A stretch of DNA of 47,282 nucleotides from Nocardioides sp. (GCF_030149505.1 NZ_JASBRN010000058.1:1-47282); one strand, 5' to 3'. Shown: positions 1 to 8,325, counted from the first letter of the stretch. A program made the numbers and translations. Notes: generated by a model not told the origin, from the sequence alone.

Positions 1-253
1 ACGCCGGCCGGTCCTTCACACCCGATGCCGGCAAAACGCATGCTCATCAACCCGAAGGCGACAATGAACCTATGAGCCAGACACCGGGTGCTCAGGATCC
101 AACCAGCCGCTGATCGCGGCGAGCCTCACCCTGACACTGAGGTGGAACCTAGCGGGCCGGCCCCACCCCGGCGCCGCGTGCCGGCTTCAGCGGCCAGCCG
201 ATGGAATGTCCTCGTGCGGCCGCCCCGCAGCCCGCGTGACGTGGCGACGTGGG
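1..253. other. Left-edge spacer, possible truncated start on minus strand
   Basis: No convincing complete gene. Bases 1-110 are less GC-rich than the rest, as expected of a promoter region. A minus-strand ATG at 47 opens a reading frame (first residues MSMRFAGIGCEG) that leaves the window after about 15 codons. It has no clear ribosome binding site, so it is only a possible gene start. Bases 110-253 lie just downstream of the helicase gene and hold a short CCTCA/TGAGG stem near 127-145, too weak to call a terminator. Confidence 0.25.
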
Positions 254-2413
254 TCAGTCGACGAGCGCCTCGGCGTAGGCACGGGTACGCCGGGCGGCGG
301 CCCCCTCCTCGCGCTCCAGCGCCTCGGTGAGCAACGAGACCAGGGCCTCGAGCTGCACGTCGGAGCTGGCGCCGATCTCCTCGTCGGAGCCATCGAGCGC
401 CCGCGCCGCGAGCCCGGCCTTGGAGTCGATCAGCTCGGCGATGCGGGTGTCGATGGTGTGCGCGGCGATGACGCGCCACGCGGTGACCGGGAGCTCCTGG
501 CCGATGCGGTGGATGCGGTCGATCGCCTGGGTCTGCTCGGCGTCGGTCCACGACAGCTCGGCCAGCACCAGGTTGGAGGCCACCTGGAGGTTGAGACCCA
601 CGCCGGCGGCCATGAGCGAGCAGACGACGATCGAGACCTCCGGGTCGTTGACGAAGGCGTCGATCGCGGCCTCTCGGGCCTTGGGCGTCTGGTCGCCGCG
701 GATGGAGGTGTACTTCAGGCCGCGCTCGGCGAAGAGGGCTTCGGCGGTGTCCATGACATCGACGTGCTTGGCGAAGAAGACGACCTTGCCGACGTTGCGC
801 GCCAGCTGGGCGGCGTAGTCCGCGGCGAGCCCGGCCTTGGCCTGGCCGATGCGGCGGACCATGGAGAAGACGTTCTCCCCGTCCTTCTTGTTGGAGGAGT
901 CCTCCAGCTCCCAGCCCGCGACCCGGCGGACCAGCTCGTGGTCGATGCCGTCGACGACGCGTCCGGAGACCCGGGTCTCCAGGGCCGTGTGGTACCTCGC
1001 GACCATCCGGCGGGCCAGCTCGGTCTCGGCGGCGCGGATGGAGCGGCCGACCGCGTCGTCGAGCTCGACCGGCAGGTCGGCCACGCGACGCGCCGGGATG
1101 TCGGCGGCGACGTCGACCTTGCGGCGCCGCACGATGCCCTGCTGGACGACGGCGTTGCGGGCGGCGGCGTAGAAGGAGGGGCCGTCGGCCGGGGTCAGCC
1201 CGGTCTCCTCCAGAGCCTCCATCAGCGGGCCGAGCGGCATGGTGTCGTCGATCCAGCCCAGGAACTGCCAGATCGCGCGGAAGTCCTCGATGTCGTTGAT
1301 CAGCGGCGTGCCGGTCAGCGCCATCATCAGCGGTCGGGCGTAGCGGGCGCGGATGCGGTCGGCGAGGTGCAGGACGTGCTGGGAGCGCTGGGAGGTCTTG
1401 TTCTTGATGAAGTGCGCCTCGTCGACGACCATCCCCTTGAACCCGAAGTCGCCCAGCCAGCCCACGTGCCGGTCGAGGATCTCGTAGTTCACGACGACGA
1501 TGTCGGCCCAGCCGTCGACGTCCCAGCCGTCGCCGTGGATGACCGTCGCGGTGCGCTGCGGCGTCCAGGTGCCGACCTCGCGAGCCCAGCTGGTCTTCAC
1601 GACGTTGGGCACGACGACGAGCAGGGGGTAGGCGTCGGCGGCCTGCGCGGCCAGCAGCGCCTGGGCGGTCTTGCCGAGGCCGGGCTCGTCGGCCAGGAGG
1701 AAGGTGCGGTGGCCCTGGGCGGCGGCCTCGACCACCTGCGACTGGTGCTTCATCAGCTCGCGCCCGCCCGGGGCGACCAGCGAGCCGGGCTCGGGCAGCG
1801 GCATGCACGCAGCGTTGCCGCCGTACTCGAAGGAGCGGAAGAGCGGGCCGAGCAGCTCCCAGCCGGCGAGCCGGCGGGGGCGGGCCTTGAGGGCGGCGCC
1901 GGAGAAGTCGGGGGTGAGGAAGGGGTTGGCGAGGCGGCGGGAGACCACGCTCTGCGGGACGATCCGCTTCTCGACCGTGCCCTCGCCGTCGACCTCCTCC
2001 TCGGGCTCGGGCTCCTCGACCTCGAGGCCGGCCCGGCGCTGCATGTCGCGGCGCAGGTCCTCAGCGGCCTCGCCGATCTCGGCGTCCTCGGCCAGCAGGT
2101 GCAGCAGGGTCGTGTCGCGGGTGGCGGTCTTGGCGAGGATGGTGGCGATGCCGTCGAGGCGCTTGAGCTGCTCGGCGCGCTGGGAGTCCGAGACCTCGGT
2201 GTCGGCCTTGATCCGGGCCCGCTCCTCGCGGACGAGCAGGGCCACGACCTGGAACTTCGTGCGCGCGCTCGGCGGCACGGCGCCCCGCTGGGCCGAGCCC
2301 TCGACCTCGCGCACGGCGCGGGCCAGCACGGGGATGATCCCCTCGTTGTCGAGGTCGCGCACCCGTCGCTGGGGTCGCTGACCGTTGGTACGACGCTGGG
2401 CTCGTCGAGCCAC
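254..2413 (-). CDS. SNF2-family DEAD/DEAH-box helicase
   Basis: Predicted ATP-dependent DNA translocase or helicase of the SNF2/superfamily 2 type, cytoplasmic. With the chosen start it has 719 residues. The Walker A motif is DEPGLGKT (residues 242-249), against the usual DEMGLGKT. Walker B is DEAH (331-334). The C-terminal helicase domain ends with QAIDRIHRIGQ (629-639), the SNF2 motif VI. The first 200 residues are charged and poorly conserved. I chose GTG at 2413 because AGGAG lies 6 nt upstream; the frame stays open to 2620, but the extra 69 residues are Pro/Ser/Arg-rich and lack a ribosome site. The gene stands alone on the minus strand. The substrate is unknown; such proteins act in repair, transcription recycling or phage defence, and nothing here decides which. 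Confidence 0.9.
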   Translation of the reverse strand: MARRAQRRTNGQRPQRRVRDLDNEGIIPVLARAVREVEGSAQRGAVPPSARTKFQVVALLVREERARIKADTEVSDSQRAEQLKRLDGIATILAKTATRDTTLLHLLAEDAEIGEAAEDLRRDMQRRAGLEVEEPEPEEEVDGEGTVEKRIVPQSVVSRRLANPFLTPDFSGAALKARPRRLAGWELLGPLFRSFEYGGNAACMPLPEPGSLVAPGGRELMKHQSQVVEAAAQGHRTFLLADEPGLGKTAQALLAAQAADAYPLLVVVPNVVKTSWAREVGTWTPQRTATVIHGDGWDVDGWADIVVVNYEILDRHVGWLGDFGFKGMVVDEAHFIKNKTSQRSQHVLHLADRIRARYARPLMMALTGTPLINDIEDFRAIWQFLGWIDDTMPLGPLMEALEETGLTPADGPSFYAAARNAVVQQGIVRRRKVDVAADIPARRVADLPVELDDAVGRSIRAAETELARRMVARYHTALETRVSGRVVDGIDHELVRRVAGWELEDSSNKKDGENVFSMVRRIGQAKAGLAADYAAQLARNVGKVVFFAKHVDVMDTAEALFAERGLKYTSIRGDQTPKAREAAIDAFVNDPEVSIVVCSLMAAGVGLNLQVASNLVLAELSWTDAEQTQAIDRIHRIGQELPVTAWRVIAAHTIDTRIAELIDSKAGLAARALDGSDEEIGASSDVQLEALVSLLTEALEREEGAAARRTRAYAEALVD

Positions 2414-2777
2414 TCGCTCCTCCTCCGTGGGCCCGGATGGCGAGGTGCGGCCGGGCTGGGTTCGGCTGTCCGGGACCGATCGCAGGTCCTCGGCGGGGCC
2501 GGTGTCCGCACCGGGTGTCCTCTCGCTGCCTCTGGTGCGCTGCTGGGCGCTGCCGGGAGCGGGGTGCCACGGTGGGGCGGACTCCTCGATCGTCTCACAC
2601 GACCCGCGGCGCCGCGGCATCCCCCACGACTCGCGTCACAGGCACCCGCGTCCGCTGCCACGTGAGCGGGAACACCTCGCGCGGTCCCCGGTCCCCGGTC
2701 CCCTGTCGCTCCACCCTGCTGGGTGTGATTGGGCACCGCGTCGGCGACGCAGGCTTGTCGATGTCGCCGATCGCCGA

Positions 2778-2817
2778 ATCACCACATCCGGGTGGTGCTT
2801 CCACCCGTAGGGGTGAT
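2778..2817. promoter_or_regulatory. Imperfect 40-bp palindrome in helicase/PfpI spacer
   Basis: In the 2414-2996 gap, which holds no convincing gene, two arms face each other. The left arm ends CCGGGTGG and the right arm starts CCACCCG, with a 5-nt centre; the outer ends are ATCACC and GGGTGAT. The inner stem is 7 perfect base pairs. It could be an operator for the minus-strand helicase gene, whose start lies about 365 bp further on, or a hairpin. Related CACCC-N3-GGGNTG dyads occur at 17320. The rest of the gap shows only a GGTCCCC micro-repeat near 2685-2705. Confidence 0.35.
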
Positions 2818-2996
2818 GGCCGGATGACAGCCGCGGCCGGGGGCCGGAATCCTCCCCGGTCGCGGCCCCTGGGAGCAGGGGTCCGAGACCGCCGCGCCCG
2901 GACGGGACGAGCGTGCGCCGGGGGGCTCCCACGCCCGGCCCGTGGGCGCGTCCGGGATCCCGGCGCCGTCGGGGCGCGACCGGGCCGATGACGACA

Positions 2997-3030
2997 CAGG
3001 GGCGCCGGACCTCGTGGCCCGACGCCCCTG
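2997..3030 (-). terminator. Hairpin downstream of PfpI gene
   Basis: CAGGGGCG (2997-3004) pairs with CGCCCCTG (3023-3030): 8 perfect base pairs, with partial pairing inside the loop. It lies 19 bp beyond the stop of the minus-strand PfpI gene. It lacks a U-tract, as is usual in GC-rich actinobacteria. Confidence 0.55.
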
Positions 3031-3048
3031 CGGAGGAGCTGGTGCGGC

Positions 3049-3594
3049 TCAGGAGCCGGTGCTGCCCGCCCCGTGCGCGACCGCCTCGAGCAGCGCGTTG
3101 TTGAACGACGGGATGTCGTCGGGGTTGCGGCTGGTGATCAGGTTGCCGTCGGTGACGACCGGCTCGTCGACCCAGGTGCCGCCGGCGTTGCGGATGTCGG
3201 TCTGCAGGCTGGGCCAGGAGGTGAGGGTGCGGCCGTCGAGCACGCCGGCCTCGACGAGGGTCCAGGGCGCGTGGCAGATCGCCGCGACGGGCTTGCCCGA
3301 GGCGACGAAGTCGCGGATGAAGGCCACCGCGGCCTCGTCCATCCGCAGCGCGTCGGGGTTGGCGACCCCGCCGGGCAGCACGAGGGCGGCGTAGTCGTCG
3401 ATCGAGGCGCTGCCGACCTCCTTGTCCACGGGTCGGGTCTCGGCCTTGTCGAGGTGCTCGAAGAGCTGGACCTCACCGGACTCCGGGGAGAGCAGCACCG
3501 CCTCGTGGCCGGCGTCGGTCACCGCCTGCCAGGGCTCCACCAGCTCGGCCTTCTCGATGCCTTCGGACGCAGTCAGGAATGCGATCGTGGTCAT
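3049..3594 (-). CDS. DJ-1/PfpI family type 1 glutamine amidotransferase-like protein
   Basis: A 181-residue protein of the DJ-1/PfpI superfamily. Members include proteases, glyoxalase III-like deglycases and stress chaperones; the precise activity here is unknown. The nucleophile elbow is AAICHAPW, a Cys followed by His as in PfpI/YhbO proteins, after a conserved LVLPGGVANPD segment. The length is typical of the family. The ATG at 3594 matches the family start (MTTIAFLTA); upstream in-frame sequence to 3702 is low-complexity and rejected. It diverges from the isochorismatase-like gene 101 bp away, and a perfect GGGTGGCCACCC palindrome lies between them. Stress-type neighbours suggest a protective role. 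Confidence 0.92.
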   Translation of the reverse strand: MTTIAFLTASEGIEKAELVEPWQAVTDAGHEAVLLSPESGEVQLFEHLDKAETRPVDKEVGSASIDDYAALVLPGGVANPDALRMDEAAVAFIRDFVASGKPVAAICHAPWTLVEAGVLDGRTLTSWPSLQTDIRNAGGTWVDEPVVTDGNLITSRNPDDIPSFNNALLEAVAHGAGSTGS

Positions 3595-3638
3595 CCCTCG
3601 ACGGTAAAGGGGCACCCGGATCCCACCACCGCCCTCAG

Positions 3639-3650
3639 GGGTGGCCACCC
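3639..3650. promoter_or_regulatory. Perfect 12-bp palindrome between divergent genes
   Basis: GGGTGGCCACCC sits between the PfpI gene (start 3594, minus) and the isochorismatase-like gene (start 3696, plus). It could be an operator serving both. Two GGGTAC hexamers (3655-3660 and 3681-3686) follow toward the plus-strand gene. They resemble the minus-10 of SigF-type stress promoters, but I see no clear GTTT minus-35, so the sigma assignment is open. Confidence 0.3.
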
Positions 3651-3695
3651 GTCCGGGTACGCACGCGTCGGCTGGGCAGCGGGTACGTGGCGCGC

Positions 3696-4274
3696 ATGGC
3701 ACACGACGCGCTGCTGCTCATCGACCTGCAGTCCGACTGGTTCTCCGACGCCGAGCTCGACCGCTGTCGCGAGGACCTCGTCGCGACGTGCAACCGGCTG
3801 GTCGTGGCCGCGCACCGCAGCGGCGTACCGGTGCTGGAGGTGCGCACCGTCCACGAGCCCGACCGGAGCACCTGGACGCTGACGATGCTCGAGGACGACC
3901 AGGGTGTCACCGTCCGGGGCACGCCCGGGGCCGAGCGGGTCGCTGGCCTCGAGCCCGGACCGGCGACCGTGGTCGAGAAGACCCGCGACAGCGTCTTCTT
4001 CGGCACCACGCTCGAGCAGGTCCTGCGCGCCCAGGACGTACGCCGGGTCGTGCTGTGCGGGGTGAGCACCGAGTCCTGCATCGCCGCCTCGGCGCGCGAC
4101 GCCTTCGCCCGGGACCTCGCGGTCGTGCTCGTCTCGGACGCGACGGCGTCGGTCAGCTGGGAGGAGCACGACCACACGCTGGTCATGCTGCACGACCAGC
4201 ACCGCCAGGAGGTGCTGACCGCCGACGAGGTGGTGGCCCGGTGGGCGGGCGCGACGCAGGGACCGGGACGGTGA
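3696..4274 (+). CDS. Isochorismatase-family cysteine hydrolase
   Basis: A 192-residue alpha/beta hydrolase of the isochorismatase-like (cysteine hydrolase) family; the substrate is unknown, with amidases and nicotinamidase-type enzymes being relatives. The catalytic triad is visible: Asp in LLIDLQ near residue 9, Lys in VEKTRDS near 94, and Cys in STESCIAAS near 123, where a nearby cis-peptide is usual. The ATG at 3696 gives the family-typical N terminus MAHDALLLIDLQ; the open frame upstream to 3579 is not protein-like. Its TGA overlaps the GTG of the next gene (GTGA at 4271-4274), so the two are translationally coupled. Confidence 0.93.
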   Translation: MAHDALLLIDLQSDWFSDAELDRCREDLVATCNRLVVAAHRSGVPVLEVRTVHEPDRSTWTLTMLEDDQGVTVRGTPGAERVAGLEPGPATVVEKTRDSVFFGTTLEQVLRAQDVRRVVLCGVSTESCIAASARDAFARDLAVVLVSDATASVSWEEHDHTLVMLHDQHRQEVLTADEVVARWAGATQGPGR

Positions 4275-4552
4275 CGGTCTACCTCGCCTGGTCGCCGGAG
4301 CCCTTCGACCCCGGTCTGTCGGGCGTGGTCGACGGGCCGTGGCGCGAGGTCCTGCGGGCCGAGGACCACCTGCTGCTGGTCGACAGCGACGACACGCTCT
4401 CGCGCGTCTACCACCACCTGAAGTGGTCCTTCGAGGGCTCGCCGCCGCTGTTGGTGACCGCCTGCGACGGCGCTCCGAAGCTCAAGGGGCTGCCCGCCGG
4501 CACGACCACCTGGGTGCGGGCGAGGGCCGGGGCAGCGGGCGACCGGGCCTGA
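4271..4552 (+). CDS. Small conserved-looking hypothetical protein coupled to hydrolase
   Basis: A 93-residue protein starting at a GTG that overlaps the previous stop (GTGA). It begins TVYLAWSPEPFDPGLSG and contains LRAEDHLLLVDSDDTLSRVYHHLKW, a normal soluble composition with aromatic and acidic residues unlike a random frame. I recognise no domain. The overlap and shared strand make an operon with the isochorismatase-like hydrolase very likely. A strong hairpin follows at 4566. Confidence 0.75.
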   Translation: MTVYLAWSPEPFDPGLSGVVDGPWREVLRAEDHLLLVDSDDTLSRVYHHLKWSFEGSPPLLVTACDGAPKLKGLPAGTTTWVRARAGAAGDRA

Positions 4553-4565
4553 ACAGCTCGGTCCG

Positions 4566-4611
4566 CGGACGGGGAGGACCGGGCCGCGCTGCTGGACCCG
4601 GCCCTCGTCCG
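4566..4611. terminator. Bidirectional hairpin between convergent genes
   Basis: CGGACG (4566-4571) pairs with CGTCCG (4606-4611), and an inner CCGGG/CCCGG stem sits inside. It lies between the plus-strand small gene (stop 4552) and the minus-strand CBS gene (stop 4618), so it can end transcripts from both sides. Confidence 0.6.
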
Positions 4612-4617
4612 TGGGGG

Positions 4618-5034
4618 TCAGGGGCTGGAGATGCCCGCGACCAGCTCGCCGACCTGCTGGGCCGGGAGCGCCCGCGCCACGTCGGCCTGGCTGAGGATGC
4701 CCACCAGGTCGTGGCCGTCGATGACCGGCAGCCGGCGTACGTCGTGCTCGAGCATGGTGCGCAGCGCCTCCGCGACGTCGTCGTCGGCGCCGATCGTGAC
4801 CGGCTTGCCGTCGGCGTAGTCCGCCACGGTCATCTGCGTGGTGTCGTGGCCCTGCGCGACGCAGCGCAGCACGATGTCGCGGTCGGTGATCATCCCGGCG
4901 AGCCGGTCGTCCTCGCCGCAGATCGGCAGGGCTCCGACGCCGAGGTCGCGCATCTTCTGCGCCGCCTGCGACACCGTCTCGTCGGTGCGCGCGCACTCGG
5001 CGCCCGCGGTCATGAGGTCTCGTGCGGTCGTCAT
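4618..5034 (-). CDS. Two-CBS-domain protein
   Basis: A 138-residue protein made of a pair of CBS domains (a Bateman module), which bind adenosyl ligands such as AMP, ATP or NADH. Repeat 1 covers roughly residues 7-60 (MTAGAECARTDETVSQAA, then LAGMITDRDIVLR); repeat 2 covers 70-130 (ADYADGKPVTI, then LVGILSQADVARA). The paired G-I-x-(T/S)-x-x-D motifs are complete. The ATG at 5034 has a strong GGAGGAG site upstream. No effector domain is fused, so it probably acts as a stand-alone energy or redox sensor; such proteins are common in actinobacterial dormancy and stress regulons. Confidence 0.95.
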   Translation of the reverse strand: MTTARDLMTAGAECARTDETVSQAAQKMRDLGVGALPICGEDDRLAGMITDRDIVLRCVAQGHDTTQMTVADYADGKPVTIGADDDVAEALRTMLEHDVRRLPVIDGHDLVGILSQADVARALPAQQVGELVAGISSP

Positions 5035-5131
5035 GTCTCTCCTCCTCGTGGATGGGTGACGGGCCCACGACTGGTAACCGCTGCTCCGACGCTCATGCCG
5101 CTCCATCGGGTGACCTGCCGGAGCGACCCGG

Positions 5132-6604
5132 TCAGCCGCGGCGGCGACGCAGGAGGGGTCGGGTCGCCGGCCCCTCCAGCACCTCGCCGTCCGGGCCGAA
5201 CCGGGACCCGTGGAGGGGGCAGTCGTAGCTGCCCTCCAGGTCGTTCCAGCGCAGCGGCCCGCCGAGGTGGGTGCACACGGGCGCCACGGCGCACTCCCCC
5301 GAGACGGCACGCTGCGGCGTGCGCGTGCGGGGGTCGACAGCGCGGACGAGCGCCTCCGCCCCGCCGCGGACCACACCGGCCTGGACCGCCGCCAGGGCCG
5401 GTGCGTCGCGCCACCGCCAGGGTCGGTCGTAGAGCGGGTCGGCCCAACCGACGGGCTCGCCGGTGAGGGTGCCGCGCAGGGCCAGCGCGGCCGCGATGCC
5501 GCTGCTGATGCCCCACTTGTTGAAGCCGGTGGCGAGGTGGACGTCCGGGGACGCCCCGCCGAGGCTGCCGACGAGCGGGAGGTGGTCGGTGGTGCTGTAG
5601 TCCTGCGCCGACCAGCGACCCAGCTCACGGGCGCCACTCCAGTGCTCGTCGACCCAGGCACGGACCGCGTCGGCCTGTCCCGGCTCCCGGCCGTCGCGGG
5701 CCGTGGGGTGGCCCGAGCCGCCGGCCAGCAGCACCGGGCGTCCACCGATCCTCGCGCCGCGAAAGCTGCGGGAGGGGCCGCTGGCGGCCAGCGCCATCTC
5801 GACCGGCTCCTCCCCCACCTCGAAGGCCAGGAGGTAGCTGCGCTGGGCGGTCACCCGCGCGAAGTGCAGGCGCCGGTCGACGGTCGGTGCGCCCGTCGCG
5901 AGCACCACGTGCCGGGCGCTCACCTCGGTCGCTGCTCCCCCGTCGGTCGGGTGCAGCTGGACGCGCACCCGGTCCTTGCGCTGGCGCACGCGTCGCATCC
6001 GCCAGCCAGCGACCAGGTGCCCGCCGGCGGCGGTGTACGCCGCTGCCAGGCCGGTCACGAGGTCGACCGGGTCCAGCTGCAGCTGGTCGCGCAGCACGAC
6101 GGCCCGGTCCGCTGGGACCGGCAGGTCCGGGTCCTCGACCAGCTCCACGGGCAGGCCCAGGTCGAGGGCGACCCGGTGCTCCCGCTCGACCGCCTCCACC
6201 CCGTCGGGGCCCTCGCCCCAGGTGAGCGCGGGCCGCTCCTGGAGCGCGAGCCCGAGGTCACCGGCCCGCCGGCGCAGCCACTCCTGTGCGGCGAGCGTGC
6301 TGCCGACGTACGCCTGGACCGACTCCCAGCGCGCGGAGCGGGCCGCGCTGGAGAGCAGCGTGCCCTGGAGCGCGGAGACCTTGCCCGTGGTGCGACCCGA
6401 CGTGACCGCGCCCGTGTGCCGGGCCTCGACGACCAGCACCGAGAGCCCGGCTTCGGCCAGCAGCAGCGCGGTCGTCAGGCCGGTGAGTCCGGCCCCGACC
6501 ACGACGACGTCGTGGTGCGCCGCGGTGAGGAGGTCCGCGCCGTGGCCCGGGCCGGAACCCGCCCCGGCACCACCACGCTGCTTCCACCAGATGCTCTCCG
6601 CCAT
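5132..6604 (-). CDS. FAD-dependent oxidoreductase with C-terminal Rieske [2Fe-2S] domain
   Basis: A 490-residue flavoprotein. The N-terminal dinucleotide fold VVVVGAGLTGLTTALLLAEAG (from about residue 33) binds FAD in a DAO-type fold. The C terminus holds a Rieske domain with ligands C444-x-H446 and C462-P-L-H465. This YhfW-like architecture is widespread, but its substrate is unknown. The ATG at 6604 (MAESIWWKQ) is preceded by a GGGAAGAAG purine tract; an in-frame extension to 6835 reads as non-coding. It is divergent from the SRPBCC gene at 6777 and is monocistronic. The neighbourhood suggests redox or stress use. Confidence 0.93.
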   Translation of the reverse strand: MAESIWWKQRGGAGAGSGPGHGADLLTAAHHDVVVVGAGLTGLTTALLLAEAGLSVLVVEARHTGAVTSGRTTGKVSALQGTLLSSAARSARWESVQAYVGSTLAAQEWLRRRAGDLGLALQERPALTWGEGPDGVEAVEREHRVALDLGLPVELVEDPDLPVPADRAVVLRDQLQLDPVDLVTGLAAAYTAAGGHLVAGWRMRRVRQRKDRVRVQLHPTDGGAATEVSARHVVLATGAPTVDRRLHFARVTAQRSYLLAFEVGEEPVEMALAASGPSRSFRGARIGGRPVLLAGGSGHPTARDGREPGQADAVRAWVDEHWSGARELGRWSAQDYSTTDHLPLVGSLGGASPDVHLATGFNKWGISSGIAAALALRGTLTGEPVGWADPLYDRPWRWRDAPALAAVQAGVVRGGAEALVRAVDPRTRTPQRAVSGECAVAPVCTHLGGPLRWNDLEGSYDCPLHGSRFGPDGEVLEGPATRPLLRRRRG

Positions 6605-6776
6605 GTCTTCTTCCCGTCCGCTGCGTGCGTGCTCGTGAGGTTCCTGGGCGCGTGTGCGCGGCTGGGTGGTGCCCCGCGCGGAGCCCGGCAGCCCCACCCC
6701 CTCGGCCGGTCCAGGGTCGGCGAGGTCACCCGAGCGAGTGCGCTTGACCGCCGTGGGGCGGGGAACCCCGTGGAGC

Positions 6777-7214
6777 ATGAGCACCAACCGACGCGTCATC
6801 GACACCACGCCCGAACGGGTCTGGGACGTCCTCACCGACGGCTGGCTCTACCCGCTGTGGGTGGTCGGCGCCTCCCGGATGCGCGAGGTCGACCCCGGCT
6901 GGCCCGCCAGCGGGACCCGGCTGCACCACTCGGTCGGCACCTGGCCGCTGCTGCTCGACGACACCACGGAGTCCGTGGAGTGCCGGAGCGGGTCGCTGCT
7001 GCGCCTGCACGCCCGTGCCTGGCCCGCGGGCGAGGCGGAGGTCGAGATCACACTGGAGCCCGAGGGCGCCGGTACCCTGGTCACGATCCGCGAGGACGCG
7101 CGCACCGGTCCGGGCAAGCTCGTGCCCTCCCCGCTGCGCCAGCCGCCGCTGACCTGGCGCAACACCGAGACGTTGCGCCGGTTGGCCTTCGTGGCCGAGC
7201 GCCGCGCGGGCTGA
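6777..7214 (+). CDS. SRPBCC (START/Bet v1-like) family protein
   Basis: A 145-residue helix-grip protein. The family signature is visible: an N-terminal DTTPERVWDVLTDGWLYPLWVVG, a central beta sheet, and a long C-terminal helix (NTETLRRLAFVAERRAG). The ligand is unknown; members bind lipids, polyketides or other hydrophobic molecules. ATG at 6777 gives the normal length. It diverges from the FAD/Rieske gene across a 172-bp region and ends 38 bp before a strong hairpin. Confidence 0.9.
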   Translation: MSTNRRVIDTTPERVWDVLTDGWLYPLWVVGASRMREVDPGWPASGTRLHHSVGTWPLLLDDTTESVECRSGSLLRLHARAWPAGEAEVEITLEPEGAGTLVTIREDARTGPGKLVPSPLRQPPLTWRNTETLRRLAFVAERRAG

Positions 7215-7251
7215 GGCCCGTCCCGCGAGCACCCCTGTCGGGGGTCAGGGG

Positions 7252-7293
7252 GGTCGCGGCCGCCGCGCAGGGGGTGTTGCGGCGGCCGCGACC
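7252..7293. terminator. Strong bidirectional hairpin
   Basis: GGTCGCGGCCGCCGC at 7252 pairs with GCGGCGGCCGCGACC ending at 7293, a perfect 15-bp stem closed by a short loop. It sits between the convergent SRPBCC gene (stop 7214) and GAF-ANTAR gene (stop 7311). Confidence 0.75.
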
Positions 7294-7310
7294 GTTCGTG
7301 GGGGCCGGAG

Positions 7311-8006
7311 TCAGTCCGGCCGGCGCGCGGCCTCCTCGGCGTCCTTGACCACCTGGGCCGCGACGTCGGCCAGCCGCTCGTTGCGCGTGCTGGAGTAGCG
7401 CTGCAGCACCGCGAACGCCCCGGCGGTCGTGAGCCGGTGCCGCTCCATCAGCACCCCCTGGGCGACACCGATCTGGTGCCGGGTCCCGAGCGCGCTCTCC
7501 AGGCCGGTGATCACCTTGGCGGCGTCCAGGGCGGCGGCCGCATGCGTGGCGTAGAGCAGCGCGACGTCGTAAGCCGGTCCCGACCAGGCTCCCGCCTCGG
7601 CGCCGAGCAGCGTGATCACCGCCTGGGTGCGGTCGCCGGAGACCATGGGCAGGGCGAGCACCGAGGCGACCCCCTGCTGCACGGCCAGGTCGCGCCACTG
7701 CGTCCACCGCCGCTCCTCGCCGAGGTCGAGACCGACCACCGGCTCGGCCGAGGCGAAGGCGTCGATCGTGGGGCCGTCGCCACCGCTGAGCTGGTGCTCC
7801 TCGAGCCGCTCGGCCACGGGGGAGGTGGCGCCCGCGGGGACCAGGCGGCCGCGCCGACCGCGGACGGTGAGGGTGGCGTGCTCGCACCCGTCGACGACCT
7901 CGACCGCGAGCGCGCAGATGCGGCTGGCGGTCTGGGACTCGTCGCGCTCGGCGGCGAGGTCGTGGGAGACCTGGGCGAGCAGGGACGCGAGATCCTCGCG
8001 CGACAT
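7311..8006 (-). CDS. GAF and ANTAR domain protein (1)
   Basis: A 231-residue predicted RNA-binding antiterminator. GAF sensor fold at about residues 15-155 (ICALAVEVVDGCEHATLTVRG, then GVASVLALPMV); ANTAR at about 165-225 (LGTRHQIGVAQGVLMERHRLT), three helices that in known relatives bind tandem hexaloop RNA hairpins. ATG at 8006 follows a weak AGGTGG site. It shares its architecture with the gene at 9184-9936, the two flanking a LuxR regulator, so the pair probably arose by duplication. The signal sensed by GAF is unknown. Confidence 0.93.
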   Translation of the reverse strand: MSREDLASLLAQVSHDLAAERDESQTASRICALAVEVVDGCEHATLTVRGRRGRLVPAGATSPVAERLEEHQLSGGDGPTIDAFASAEPVVGLDLGEERRWTQWRDLAVQQGVASVLALPMVSGDRTQAVITLLGAEAGAWSGPAYDVALLYATHAAAALDAAKVITGLESALGTRHQIGVAQGVLMERHRLTTAGAFAVLQRYSSTRNERLADVAAQVVKDAEEAARRPD

Positions 8007-8151
8007 TCGGGACCACCTAGGAGAAAGGCTCTGCAGCTGCGCCCGTCTTCTCCAGGCAGGGCGCATCATGCCCTGCCGCACCGAACGTGCGCACATCACG
8101 ACACGCCTCGGACCGTGTCGGGACGGAACCCGTCGCCCCACCCGGTCGTCC

Positions 8152-8187
8152 GGCCCGATCGCCGGGCCGATCGTCGGGCCGATCGTC
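8152..8187 (+). repeat. Three tandem 12-bp units
   Basis: GGGCCGATCGTC occurs twice head to tail (8164-8175, 8176-8187), preceded by one degenerate copy (8152-8163). It lies in the 319-bp spacer 8007-8325 between divergent GAF-ANTAR and LuxR genes, which holds no gene. Each unit contains a CGATCG-type core, so this could be a repeated operator or plain slippage. Confidence 0.6.
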
Positions 8188-8248
8188 GGGGCGGGGCGTG
8201 CCGGTGTCGACGGCACCTCGCTCCGCCTGCAGGTGCTGCGGTGGGCCG

Positions 8249-8276
8249 GTAGGAGTGGATCCGTAGGAGTGGATCC
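8249..8276 (+). repeat. Perfect tandem 14-bp duplication
   Basis: GTAGGAGTGGATCC is present twice back to back (8249-8262 and 8263-8276), 50 bp before the start codon of the LuxR-type gene. It probably lies in the 5' leader or promoter. Each copy carries a GGAG that resembles a ribosome site but is too far upstream to act on the annotated start. Confidence 0.7.
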
Positions 8277-8325
8277 GTGCGACGTGGGTACCAGCAGTCC
8301 ACCCCCACCAGAGGAGGCCAGCACC

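Noticed and set aside
206..2665. An 819-codon plus-strand open frame opposite the helicase gene
   Set aside because: It is a shadow of the real gene: the minus strand carries complete SNF2 motifs, while this frame is Gly/Ala/Val-rich with no domain. Long antisense frames are usual at this GC content.
2595..2991. Several 60-180-codon frames in the 2.4-3.0 kb gap
   Set aside because: All are Arg/Gly/Pro-rich, overlap each other in several frames, and lack ribosome sites.
3655..3686. GGGTAC hexamers as proven SigF-type promoters
   Set aside because: No GTTT-like minus-35 at the right distance; the hexamer is common by chance in this GC range.
5210..7348. A 712-codon plus-strand frame across the FAD/Rieske and SRPBCC genes
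   Set aside because: It crosses two genes on both strands, which have clear motifs, and has no sensible composition.
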